From Seriola aureovittata (lineage: Eukaryota; Chordata; Actinopteri; Carangiformes; Carangidae), in the NCBI RefSeq assembly GCF_021018895.1, contig NC_079384.1, positions 6,433,140-6,497,139 on the forward strand: a DNA stretch of 64,000 nucleotides, written 5' to 3'. The position numbers and the translations under genes were made by a program. Below the pieces are notes generated by a model that was given only the letters and a program-made list of their open reading frames with translations, had not been told where the DNA came from and did not search any database. Below are positions 40,968 to 51,289 of this stretch, one piece after another; positions within the stretch are counted from its first letter, which is position 1, and every line of letters starts with the position of its first letter.

Positions 40968-42778
40968 ATTGTGACTGAAATTTTACTATGATAATAATTT
41001 GTGGCTTTGTTCTGGCTGGCTGCTTGGCTGAGGCCTGTGAGGATTCGGGAAGCGGTCCAGCCCCCAGCAGTCCTCCAGTGCTGCTGGATTCCCAGTAGTC
41101 GCAGGCAGGGTAGGACATGACCAAAATGACGGGGTTGGACAGCAGCTTAGCACCACGCTCAAACCCACCAAACACTCTGCTTATAATTTCGCTGCAGCTT
41201 CCATGTGATTTAGCTGAGATGGAAGGTGAAGTCTGAACCAAACTGTGCAATAGCCTCAGTAGCAGGATACGCACATTTCCTCCTTTCACTGTGTTTTTCC
41301 CCCACCTGTAGATGGACTCTCTGCTTGAGGGTGAGTCAATAAGGGCTGAAATATAGAGACAGGGTTGCTCTTTGAGCCTGTGGTCACAGTCTTCTCCCCA
41401 CTCCCACGCTGTATCCACATGCACCTTGTTGAGTTTTGCTGAATCTGCAGTCTGCTCCGCAATCCCACCCTCTTTTGGCAGGTTTGTGTTTCCCTTATTT
41501 TATAAACCCTGACATTTAGTCGGAAATAATATGAGTGACATGTGGGCTGAGTATTTTTGTTTCATATGAAACTGAAATCAAACAGAGAGTTATTCTTTTG
41601 TCTCCTTTTGGTCACCAGATCATGAAAATATTTATTTTCATTCATTTTTAGAGCAATCATACAAATGACATAAACACACTGAACTTGTATTAAAGCATTT
41701 ATCCAACTACTTTTTTTTAAAAATTGTGTTATTGAATATCTACATATTCTGTTGCATTGGTGCCTACTTTTTAATTATGGTTACCGTACATCAGTTTACC
41801 CCTATAATTTGGATAATTTATATGTTGAAACTAGAAATGAGTGTTGACTGAGCAGTAAAATTTGTTGTCATCCTTCACAAAACAAGCCTGAGTCATCCTG
41901 GTGCTGCGGGGTTGGTGGGTGGACACACTGAACACACCAAACCTTGTGTTGGTACATAATAAATCATTTTTTAAACTTTCTGTTCAACTTTTTCTGCAAG
42001 AAATTTAAAGTTCAGTCACACGATAAAAATGTGAATTATTACAAAAAAAAAAATTTTTTTTAATTAGAGGAGCAAAATTTACAAGAGCATGAAATGTTTT
42101 CTTAGTGATCGCGAAGATTTTGGAGTTAGTTTTACAGTGCATTAAAATCTCATTCGCGCCACTTCGGGGGAAAAAAAGTTTTAGTAGCTTAAACTGTTAA
42201 TACACTGAAAATTAGAAATGAGCCTTCAGGCCTTTTTCTAAGCAGGAGATCTTAGCGAATTATTACACCATTAAAACTGTTATAATAACTGCAGAAATTT
42301 AAACTGTTTTGAAGAGAATTCAGCGCATGAACTTCATAAACGAAACTGTTACATTTTAGCTCCAGATAAAATGAAGCTAATATGTCTAACTTGCCTTTAG
42401 ACCGTTTATGACTGTATATATATATATTCCCTATTACACTTGTCAGTTCCCTTTTAATCGTATCCATAAAAGAGCATTATGCGCATTTCTACTATCTAAT
42501 TGTCGCACCTTCGAACTCAACTATAATTTTGCAACTGCAATAATAATAATGAAACTTCTATTTTGAAAAGCATTACTATCATAATTATTTAGCGAAGTCT
42601 TCCATAAGTTATTAAATCAGGTCTACTGGCTTTAACGCATTTGTTATCTGCTGGTGTAAATGGCGTCACAGATTTGTAAAACAGACTTGAATAAAAATCA
42701 CCACCTATGAGCAAAAGATATTTATTTCCATATCTATGGAAGGAGGTCCCTCCTGGCTGCACAGCCGCATCCTGTATC

Positions 42779-42850
42779 ATATGTTAATGAAGTTAATGGT
42801 GGAGCTCCAGTGACAGCCGGCTGCTGAAGACCAATCAGAGAGCTCGCAGA
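42779..42850 (+). promoter_or_regulatory. Candidate dlx4b proximal promoter
   Basis: About 0.3 kb upstream of the dlx4b ATG lies a tandem pair of homeodomain-like TTAATG(A/G) sites (42784-42799) followed by a CCAAT box in the context GACCAATCAGAG (42829-42840). No clear TATA box is visible. The arrangement fits a CCAAT-driven promoter with possible Dlx or Hox input, but the start site is not known. Confidence 0.4.
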
Positions 42851-42900
42851 TGGAAGTCAGTGTGTTTGAGGCTCTGCAGGCAGGAGGTGTTTGAAGAACC

Positions 42901-42924
42901 ATGTCGGCTCCTCCAGTGATGTAA
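42901..42924 (+). other. uORF 1 in the presumed dlx4b leader
   Basis: ATG-TCG-GCT-CCT-CCA-GTG-ATG-TAA, seven codons and a stop, with A at -3 (GAACCATG, a good context). It matters only if transcription starts upstream of 42901, which the CCAAT box at 42831 makes likely. Confidence 0.4.
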
Positions 42925-42977
42925 AGAAGGATCCCTTTCGCTTTTATCCGATTTTCACCTCCTATACAGCTGTGAAC

Positions 42978-43085
42978 ATGCACACTGTAACCTATCACTG
43001 CGGGGAACGCTTTTTCACCAACAATGCATTGGACTTAAGTGTGGATTTGTTCCAAGTTTTCCTCGCTGTCCGACACAACTCATGA
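42978..43085 (+). other. uORF 2 in the presumed dlx4b leader
   Basis: Thirty-five codons plus TGA, starting MHTVTYHCGERF, with A at -3. It resembles no peptide I know and is best read as a leader ORF. It ends 44 bases before the dlx4b start. Confidence 0.35.
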
Positions 43086-43109
43086 AACCCTCTTCAGAGC
43101 GACGGGTTT

Positions 43110-43130
43110 ATGGACTCGCGTATTAGCTAA
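43110..43130 (+). other. uORF 3 overlapping the dlx4b start codon (TAATG)
   Basis: ATG-GAC-TCG-CGT-ATT-AGC-TAA encodes MDSRIS. The last base of its stop codon is the first base of the dlx4b ATG, giving a TAATG junction, followed by a second in-frame ATG. This geometry would allow termination-reinitiation. Confidence 0.45.
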
Positions 43131-43454
43131 TGATGTCTATGGGTTTCATGCCTGACAGTCTGAATGCCTCAGATCCCTCCAAATCGGCCTTTCTAGAGTT
43201 TGGCCACGGACATCCGGCACACCAGCAGCACTCCCCCGGACTCTCTCACATTTACCCCGTCCATGGCTTACACGCTGCTGGGCATTCCCAGCACGAAAGT
43301 CCTTTTCCTGGCAGCGCGTCCTATGGCCGCTCTTTGGGCTACGCCTACCCCGGCGCGGTGAACACTCATCCCCCGTCTGCTTACATGCCCTACCAGCACA
43401 GCAATCACTGCAGCAACAGCAGCAGTCTGGCCCACAGCAGATTAGAGCAGACAG
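43130..43454 (+). CDS. dlx4b: dlx4b exon 1 (coding part)
   Basis: The exon runs from the ATG to a donor reading ACAG|GTATGT, 325 coding bases, ending in phase 1 (last complete codon Thr108). It encodes the Ser/His/Tyr/Pro-rich N-terminal region typical of the Dlx N-terminal domain, including [12 protein letters not shown] near the start and [10 protein letters not shown] near the end. If translation does not stop at the splice site the frame ends one codon later, so the exon boundary is well constrained. Confidence 0.95.
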
Positions 43455-45392
43455 GTATGTGAGCAAGTCAAACCGAGTCGGACTAAATTGTTGTTATTAA
43501 TGGCTATAAAATTCTGATTTGCCATCATGCATGAGCGCAATTACGCACAGGGCGCGCAATTTCCCTGATATTTTCCTGCTGATAAAAACGGTTCACTTGA
43601 GGGTTTAGTAAGTTCGCAAACATTTTGTCTTATACTGTTTTATGTTGAAAGTTGAATAAAGTTATGAACATGTGGCAGATTCTCACTCAATCACTAATGT
43701 CCAATCAAGGCCCGTTCAGATGCTCCCTCTTTACCACTCATGTTATAAAATGAAGACAGACGGTGCCATTACTTTTATTGACCATAATTTTCTGTGGGTA
43801 AGTTCAATTATAGTCCATGTAGCCCGAGCCTACCTCAGGAACTCGTTTCTAGCCTCATTGTTAGTGCACATTAAGAAAACGGTTCCTGAAAACAGGAATC
43901 CTTTCATCTCTGTGTGCTGAGCTCTGATTTCCCTTTTTTTTTCTTTTTGCCTTCTGTGTTGTTGCAGTGTGAAGGTATCACCATGATCCAGCGTTTTCTT
44001 GTTGTCAGCACCATGAAAATCCTTCACTAAAAACAGAAAGCCTAATACAGAAAGTCGTAGGCTAATTCAATGAAACTATATTCAGGGATGTGATAATACT
44101 TTATTATGACAGTCAGGTAAAAACGCAGAAGTTAAATTATAGTTTTTGGCTTTCAGGCCCTGAGAGTTTGGTTTTACAGTGCAGGGCCTGTGGGTTAAAG
44201 TGTCCAGGCACTATGCTGTAAAATCCAACCATTCATCAGTGCTCTCATTGTGTTTAAAAAGGTAGATTTTGTTTATTTAAAACACTTTGAAAGTCTGTGT
44301 TAAATGTCACATCTGTGACTTCTGCTGTTTGTCTTGAAGCTGAAGCTGAAAAATAAAACTCTTCTCAGTTTAATCTGTTTCTGTTTTCTCTTCAAACTAC
44401 AAGATCGCGAGAAGTCCACGGTGATTGAGAACAGGGATATTCGTCTGAATGGCAAGGGGAAGAAAATCCGGAAGCCTCGGACCATCTACTCCAGCCTGCA
44501 GCTGCAGGCCCTGCACCAGCGCTTCCAGCAGACCCAGTACCTGGCCTTACCGGAGCGGGCCGACCTGGCCGCCAAACTGGGGCTCACCCAGACTCAGGTG
44601 GGCCTTCCACTCACCCTGCAGCCCTGAGCGGATACAGGGAATGTGCAGCGTGTAGAATCCAGTATATATGCACTTTATTAGCATTAATAATAATTAATAA
44701 TAATAATTGAAGTAATGTAAAAATGAGTCAGCACAGCGTTGTAGCCTAAATTAACAGACATAATATATATAATATTTATCATTTAGTGAATTTTTTCATC
44801 ATCATCATTCAGTGAATTATTTTTGTACAGAAGGTTTCATTAGCAAATATTTCACATTCAAATGTCCTGAATTGATTTAATTTAAAGTAGCCTGAAGCAA
44901 AATATCAGTGATAGATGCTGGTGTTGAACCAGAGGATACTGAAGAGGAAACCTCTCATTTGCTGTGATTATAACGGATCACAGCGCGTCTGCAGATCAAA
45001 TGAAAAACCAAATGGTTGTGATTTGTAACTCAATCCTTTAATGCATGTCTTATTTACTGTACTTAATTTCGTGGCTATATTTCTTTTGTCAGGCCTGGTC
45101 CTTGAAGTGTTCCTGTGAGTTTTTAAAGACATTACAAAGCTGCGAAATTAAGGGTGGTCTGCTGTTTTGCAGTAGTTTATTATAAATGACCCGATCAAAT
45201 TAAGAGATTTACATGAGGTTTAATCTATTTTATTTTGTTTTATTTTATTTTGTCTCCTTGTCTTGCGTTTATTTATTTATGTATTTATTTTTTGTATTTG
45301 TTAGATTTTATATTTTAGTGTGTGTGTTTGGTTTTTATATGTAACAGATTGTTAATGCAAAGACCTTCTCATGCAATTTTTAATATAATTTG

Positions 45393-45443
<51 letters not shown>

Positions 45444-45585
45444 GCTGTACACGCGCGTTTTGTGCACAACATGTTTAAAATTGTAAATGTTGACATATTG
45501 AAATGAGCAGTATGAGTATAATTTCAATAACTTCACGTGCATCTGTGAACAGGTGCACGTGTCCTTCTCAAATGGGACAAAAAGG

Positions 45586-45663
<78 letters not shown>

Positions 45664-46598
45664 AGGAAAATGACTCAGTTGTCTGGCTTTAGTTTACAGT
45701 TTCAAAATAAGAGATAAACAAAAGAATCCACTCTGTCATCTGAGCTGCCTCCTGCACATTTTTCTTAATCCCTCCACAGTTACCTCAACTATTATCTTCC
45801 ACTTCCACGCGGCCTTTCGTGTTGCTTGTTGCTCTGATGTTTATAGAGCGATTCATCTGGCGCTTTGATGCTTTTTATGAATATTCACACCATTGTTCTG
45901 GTGTAAAAATAGACATTTTATTTTGAATCAGCAGAAATTTCAGTGACCCACCGCCGCGCTCTCAGGGCTGTTTTTATTTCACAATACTCTTAAGTCTCGG
46001 CTTGTTGCTGTCACACTCATGCATCACTGGACTCATAAAACAACAATAATAAGAGAGCTGAGTTTTAATGGATTACAAGTACCACTCAGCCATAGGGCTG
46101 CATGGATAACAATGCGCCAATAACAGGCCTGGGATCTGCAAAAGCAACACGGAAAAGATGAGAGTTATGTGGAGTTTTCTTTTTTTTTATCCTTCACAAT
46201 ATTCATTTCAGGCCAATTTTGAAAAGTGTGCTGAGTTTAACAGGGGGAAATATGCTCATAAAAAGCCCTTCACCGTATTATTTCCTTTATATTACTGGTG
46301 ATTGTTAACCGCAGTGACAATTATGTGCATTTTCTCTTTTTAGGTGAAAATATGGTTTCAGAATAAGCGCTCTAAGTATAAAAAGATCATGAAGCATGGC
46401 AGCGGATCAGAGGGAGAACATCTCCACAGCACCAGCTCCATCTCCCCCTGCTCGCCCGGGTTGCCCCAGCTTTGGGAGGTTTCCATGGCGAACAAAGGAG
46501 CCTCAATGCACCCAAACAATTACATGAACAGTTTTGGTCACTGGTATCCAAACCACCATCCTCATCAGGACGCGATGCCCAGGCCTCAGATGATGTGA
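43130..46598 (+). CDS. dlx4b: Distal-less homeobox transcription factor Dlx4 (dlx4b-like), three exons, 257 aa
   Basis: Homeodomain transcription factor of the nucleus, in the vertebrate Dlx1/4/6 subfamily, which acts in placodes, pharyngeal arches and fin/ectoderm development. Joining 43130-43454, 44404-44597 and 46344-46598 gives one open frame of 257 codons plus TGA, with canonical GT-AG junctions (phase 1, then phase 0). The N-terminus ([20 protein letters not shown]) and the C-terminal PRPQMM end are typical of Dlx4/Dlx6. The homeodomain is about residues 130-189, with helix 3 reading [13 protein letters not shown], including Trp48, Phe49, Gln50 and Asn51. The [13 protein letters not shown] stretch and the LWEVSMANK motif fit Dlx4 better than Dlx6 (KFKKLLKQG). 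The gene converges on dlx3b, as in known dlx3-dlx4 bigene clusters. The first ATG has a weak context (C at -3); the next in-frame ATG at 43133 has A at -3. The b rather than a paralogue is my best match from memory and is not proven. Confidence 0.96.
44404..44597 (+). CDS. dlx4b: dlx4b exon 2 (homeodomain helices 1-2)
   Basis: The acceptor is a pyrimidine-rich tract ending in CAAG and the donor reads CTCAG|GTGGGC. The 194 bases encode the [10 protein letters not shown] linker, the basic [15 protein letters not shown] arm, and the homeodomain up to LGLTQTQ (homeodomain position 44). The linker reads [11 protein letters not shown], where most Dlx1/4/6 proteins as I recall them have ENGEIR(L/F)NGKG. 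That is a small lineage difference outside the DNA-binding domain. Confidence 0.96.
45394..45440 (+). repeat. (CA)23 microsatellite in dlx4b intron 2
   Basis: Perfect CA run inside the 1.75-kb second intron of dlx4b. Confidence 0.95.
45589..45660 (+). repeat. (CT)n microsatellite in dlx4b intron 2
   Basis: About 72 bases of CT with a single CC interruption, 150 bases after the CA run in the same intron. Confidence 0.95.
46344..46598 (+). CDS. dlx4b: dlx4b exon 3 (recognition helix and C-terminus)
   Basis: The acceptor is TTTCTCTTTTTAG, after which the exon opens in phase 0 with [14 protein letters not shown], the third (recognition) helix of the homeodomain. The remaining residues are the Dlx4 C-terminal region with [19 protein letters not shown] and NSFGHWY, ending PRPQMM and TGA at 46596-46598. 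Confidence 0.96.
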   Translation: MKIWFQNKRSKYKKIMKHGSGSEGEHLHSTSSISPCSPGLPQLWEVSMANKGASMHPNNYMNSFGHWYPNHHPHQDAMPRPQMM

Positions 46599-46796
46599 GT
46601 GGATTGTTGTTTTTTTTTGGTGCCGTGCAGACCAGCTGCTCGGCCTGTGAGAAGCGCACTACACTGAACCGGCTGGTCTCCCTCGAGGCCTCTTCTCAGA
46701 CCTGAACTGCCTTTTAAACGTGTGTCTCGTATTCACTGTATTTCGTGTGCGTTTGGAATTATAATTTCACTGCAAAATATTCTACCAGGCATTAAA

Positions 46797-46825
<29 letters not shown>
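46599..46825 (+). other. dlx4b: Probable dlx4b proximal 3' UTR with ATTAAA signal
   Basis: The first plausible polyadenylation signal after the dlx4b stop is ATTAAA at 46791-46796, followed almost at once by a run of about 26 T (46800-46825) that could serve as the U-rich downstream element. An AATAAA at 47385-47390 and another at 47688-47693 are alternatives for a longer transcript. Confidence 0.35.
46800..46825 (+). repeat. Poly-T run after dlx4b
   Basis: About 26 T just after the ATTAAA signal candidate. Confidence 0.9.
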
Positions 46826-46832
<7 letters not shown>

Positions 46833-47546
46833 GTTATTAAGTCGCTGCAACCTCTGGTGCTCGACACCATCTCACTGACATGTGGATTTAGTGTGTGCAG
46901 TTTACTAAGAGACTCTGGATAAAGCAACTTTTCAAAAAAAAAAATCTTGTGTGCATGGGTCTATTTTATTAGTGCTGGACTTTCAGCTCCGTGAGCCAAC
47001 AAATGCTGTGTGGGTTATGCACATAAATGATTACGATTATGATTAATATGTGGTGTGACAAGTTTGTGTAGGTAGCTTCTTCACGTGACACGTTTTCATT
47101 AACACATATTTTAGAGGGCGAGGGAAGCTGTGAGACAAAGGCTTTTAAAGTGGTTCTGTGATCATTCATAGCTTGGGTCTCAGCTCTGAGGGCTGAGTAC
47201 AGTTCAGAAAAAATGTGTCGCTCATAAATTATTATTGCTTAATATTTTTAGAATATTTAGGTTAAAATGAAAACCAACTTAATCATCCTACCTTAAAGGA
47301 AAAAGCAGTGGATGGTGAAACAGAGGGATGCGGGCTGGAACCTTTACGCACAACACAACAAAAGACACTTTGCTATTTTAAAAAAATAAACAAAAAACAT
47401 TTCAAATATCTTGGCTGCATTTTTCTGCTTTATCTGAAACAAAAACAAACAAAAAAAAATCCACTTCTCTTCTACTTTTAAAGAACGAGGGAACATATGA
47501 GGCAACATCCCTCCTTTTTTTCTCACCAGAGAGAGACACATGCCGT

Positions 47547-47587
47547 GAGGAGAGAGGAGAGAGGAGAGAGGAGAGAGGGGAGAGGGG
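47547..47587 (+). repeat. (GAGAGGA)n short tandem array
   Basis: Five or so 7-bp GAGAGGA-type units, purine-only, in the dlx4b-dlx3b spacer next to CNE-like block A. Confidence 0.85.
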
Positions 47588-47629
47588 ACGTGCAAGCCAA
47601 CACTTCAACGATGTTTTCTTTCTTCTTTA

Positions 47630-47965
47630 ACTGAGCTCAAACTCGCCGTTGTCATGATAAAATGACAAATGGCTGCGCAAGCCCTCCAATAAACGGCGCC
47701 TGATTTATAGTCGTTTGCACTGATTTGCACACTCTGGCGCTAACACTGTCTAAACACAGAAAATTAGTTATTTATATCTTTGCAAACACTTCGCCGCGGT
47801 CTGGGCTGATGCTCTTGATTAAATGGAGGGCTAAGCTCTGATTAATGAAGCTGAATGGTGCGTTAAAGAATCACCCAATGGCTTCTTTTTATCTTTTTCA
47901 TTCATCACCCTGCTGCCTTTACTGTCTGGCAAACATTAGGTGCAGTCCGTCTGATGTCATAGCTA
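47630..47965. promoter_or_regulatory. CNE-like block A in the dlx4b-dlx3b spacer
   Basis: Non-repetitive, non-coding sequence of balanced composition in an otherwise AT-rich spacer. It has a Hox/Cdx-like CAATAAACGGCG core (47687-47698), several GATTAA/ATTAATGA sites (47817-47850) and bHLH- and MEIS-like words. Intergenic enhancers of the I37 class are known between mammalian Dlx3 and Dlx4. Correspondence to any one of them is not tested. Confidence 0.4.
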
Positions 47966-48589
47966 CACAGGGATTAGAAAAATAACTCTGCAGTCTGTGT
48001 GGAGATATTCTCCCCTTTATATTACTCTATTAAAAATATACTGCAGGATATTTCTATTACAGGTGTTGTGATGTCATCTTAAAGGGTCATGACGTCCAGA
48101 TTTCATAGGATTGTCATGCTCCACAGGGGAAGTGTTTGCAAAGTGCATGCACATAACTAAATTTAATTAACTCAATTAAGACTTTTCCTCAGTGAGTTCT
48201 TGGTACAGCTGTTATTTTTTAAAGATATCCACATATGCATACTCTAATACTAATATTATTGCATTCAAATATAACATGCCATACCTGCTATTAACTACGT
48301 TCAAGCAGCTCTCCACACCGTATCAGTGGTGCACTCAGTCATACAGGCTACAGTCAGTCCTGTCTTACCTCAGCCAGAGAAGTGCAGCCTTGTTCTGGAG
48401 GTGTTCAGCCCGCAGAGGTGTTTCTCTGAAGAACAAAGCCACACCAGAGCCCCGTGCTTTCTCCCCTCCAAGCTGATTTTCCCACACAACGACAGGCATT
48501 GTGTTACATTAACGTCTCCTTCTTTATATATATATACACACACCCTCGTGCCCTCATCCCTCTCTCCTGATGATTATGTGCCTGGTTAA

Positions 48590-49110
48590 ACATGCAGGCC
48601 CGAGGAAGAAGAGGCAAGCATTGGTGAACCAAGTGACGGGGCATCAGGGAAAATTATAGGCAATTTCACATCTCCAGATTAGAATAATGGCCCGTGCAGT
48701 TGGACAGACAAGAGTAGGACCTTTCAAACGGGGGCCAATTATCATGCGAGCAGATTGAAGGGAAAGTGAAAAGGCTCCTCGTGTAATAGACAAGCGAAGA
48801 GGAAAGGACAGAAGGCTGGGAGATGGGTTGAAGGGTAATGATAAAGGGCGAAGTCTGACTGTATCAATGCCGGGGATGCTGTGGTTATCAGATACGATGT
48901 GTCTGATGGGTTTTAATTGTAGGATAGCAACAATGGAGAAAATAGCTTGTTATTAAATCCCAGTTGCTTTGAACGGGCCAACGGCAAAGCAGGTCTCCGG
49001 GGTGATTATTGTTATTAACTTGAGTGATCTGACATCTCGGGTAATTGTGAGCAACATCCCTGTTAGAGAGAGTGAGTGCATGATTTGGTTTCATCTGAAG
49101 GAAAGGCTTG
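48590..49110. promoter_or_regulatory. CNE-like block B in the dlx4b-dlx3b spacer
   Basis: About 500 bases free of simple repeats, with stops in all frames. ATTA/TAAT homeodomain cores are clustered (GGCCAATTATCATGCG near 48733, GGTTTTAATTGTAGG near 48911, TTATTGTTATTAACTTG near 49006) along with GATAAAGG and GGTTATCAGATA GATA-type words. This texture is typical of developmental enhancers and it is the strongest candidate in the spacer. It ends before a CA repeat at 49129. Confidence 0.45.
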
Positions 49111-49128
49111 ATTTAGTTTGGGGCATGA

Positions 49129-49168
49129 CACACACACACACACTCACACACACGCACACACACACACT
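49129..49168 (+). repeat. (CA)n microsatellite
   Basis: Imperfect CA run with TC and GC interruptions, at the right edge of CNE-like block B. Confidence 0.9.
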
Positions 49169-50294
49169 CTGGAGGGATTAAAAGATGGAATACAATTTGG
49201 CAGGCAGAAAGGCATGCACACACACTGAGATTAGATTCAAAACACTGGGTTTTAGCAGAGCAGGCACACCCAAAACACAAAAAAATGTGGGGACAAGCAG
49301 GAAATTACATCTTTTCATGTATTTTTGACTATTTTACAGTTTTTCATGCCTGTCTTTTTGCTGAAATCCATGTCTGGAGGCCAAATTTTCTGTTTCTAGG
49401 TCTAGGTGAGCTCATGCCGCAGCAGCACCGAGCCCTCACCGTTGGGAAGGCTTTATCAGGATGTGATGACTGGCTGAGAAGCATCAGCACACAGCCCGGC
49501 CCGGCCTGAGGTCAGCCAGGGTTCACGGGTCCACAGCTGTCAAGGATGCCTTTCCCCCTTCATTTCATCCCAGTTTACAGCAAAATGAACACAGTGAGTG
49601 ATCTTAATGCAGCCGAGGACTCGGCCCAGGCCCGGGCTAAGTGTCGGACAGCTGCTGAAGTCTTTCCATGGATGCATTTCAGTTCCCGACCTCCATCTCA
49701 ACCCATATCGCTTCACCCCAGAGACAAGTGCTGACACCACACTGTTGACTGTTGCGAGGGGTGGGGGAGGTATAAAGGGCTTATAGGGGCCCTGGCACCG
49801 GCTCTATTTAGGGTGCTGTGATGCTGTGCCATGCAGAGATCACATTCAAGTTCAGCAGTTCGCCTCCACCTCCGTGGCTACTTACACTTGTTAATGTTTG
49901 AGAGATGACATATATGGACTCGTCTGACAGCCCACACACACAAGTGCAGCCTGTAGCGAACACACGTTTGTCTTCGGCACAAATGTTTCCCCTGACAGCC
50001 ACAGCCGAGGGCCACACATGCTGAGGGGGCCACCGAGGGGAGGTCACATGTACTCTTGATGAGATTTCATTGATATTAAAATGCAATAGTAATCATGCTG
50101 CTTTTGTCAAATCAGCACAGTGCACTGACATGATGAGTGATGCTATAGACAACTGGTGTTGAGTTCAGGGAAATAAACCAGGGGAAAGACATTAGGGAAA
50201 TAGAATCAGGAGCCGTGACACTTTTTTTTTTTCCGTGTGTAAACGGGGGAAATGTGTAAAATGCTTTTTATAATAAACTGAACTTCAGAGCTGC

Positions 50295-50320
50295 ATAAAT
50301 AAATAAATAAATAAATAAAA
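50295..50320 (+). repeat. (AAAT)6 microsatellite
   Basis: Six AAAT units. Confidence 0.9.
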
Positions 50321-50734
50321 AACGTTATGGTGAATTTACAAGTGAAATACATTGATTCTAGTCCAATGGTCTTCAGTGTGAATTTCAAATGATTGAAGTG
50401 ATAGTTCAATAAAACTTCCACATGAAAATATGTGTTAATGTTTTTAATAATCTGTCTGAAATTCTAACAAAAACAATTTGAATTAGACCTTAAAATAAAC
50501 ATAATAATTTGAAAATATTAGATGATAATTATTACATGTAAATAAATGACATATTGATATAGTTTCTATTACTTGCTTTAACAGCCCTAAATGTATAGGT
50601 TAGTCAACATTTCCACTGTATTTGTTTGGCCATACGTGCTCATATATAAAGTAATTGGGATAAATCAGATAAAGTCAAGTTCTGGTCATTTAAGGTGTAA
50701 AGATATTCCTCAAAAAAAAATCTTCCATTATATA

Positions 50735-50953
50735 CACTGTTGCTCATAAAGTTGGAATAATTTTGTTTTCAGCCACAGTCCTCTGTTTATTCCTATTTAA
50801 ATGCATGAATTCATTTCAGGGTATTTCTGGGTAATTGGGACTCATAATGTAATCACTGCACCTGGTCAAAAGTGATTACTGATGCATTTAAATAGGAATA
50901 AACAGAGGATTGTGTCTGAAAACAAAAGTATTCCAACTTTATGGGCAACAGTG
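50735..50953. mobile_element. Hairpin MITE (Tc1/mariner-like, non-autonomous)
   Basis: A 219-bp palindromic element. Its 72-bp terminal arms (50735-50806 and 50882-50953) are inverted repeats with only four mismatches, starting CACTGTTGC and ending GCAACAGTG. It is flanked on both sides by TA (50733-50734 and 50954-50955), the target duplication of Tc1/mariner elements. The loop contains a second 9-bp inverted repeat (50849-50857 with 50871-50879). It has no coding capacity. The CACTGTTGC(T/C)CATAAAG terminus recurs in many fish sequences as I recall them. Confidence 0.85.
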
Positions 50954-51289
50954 TAAATTATATTTTTCACTATAATGTATATATTATATTTTTTAGGTTG
51001 GTAAATGGGTTAAAAGGAAAATAGATGATGAATCTGATGTGAACGAATCTGCATCCAGAGTTGTAATGAATAAAGTCAGATTATTTGATAATTAGAAGTG
51101 ATAATACTGGAGTAATAAACTTATACTCCAACATATTTTCTGCTTGATTTGAAAATCCACTTATGAAGCTGTAATGTTGTGGAATTACTGTAAAAACACG
51201 ACGTCGCAATAAAGTTTCTGTACAGTAACACCTCGAGCCCGGGCGCACACCACTCTCGTTACTGAAAGTGGGAGAAAGGGGTATAAACC

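Larger units (their letters stand above)
39600..42778. other. Immediate upstream region of dlx4b
   Basis: No exon is recognised. It contains a GT-GA microsatellite, poly-T, a small triplet of GCCACC(A/G)TAATCC(T/C) units at about 40775-40815, and AT-rich DNA from about 41.5 to 42.6 kb. Confidence 0.5.

Noticed and set aside
40966..41424. 152-codon open frame on the minus strand upstream of dlx4b
   Set aside because: No family resemblance and it ends in a poly-T-derived segment. A transposon origin was considered, but no motif was seen.
38805..43000. tac4 (tachykinin) gene expected from mammalian synteny
   Set aside because: A scan of both strands by eye for an FxGLMG coding core found none; the terminal-exon candidate has no tachykinin features.
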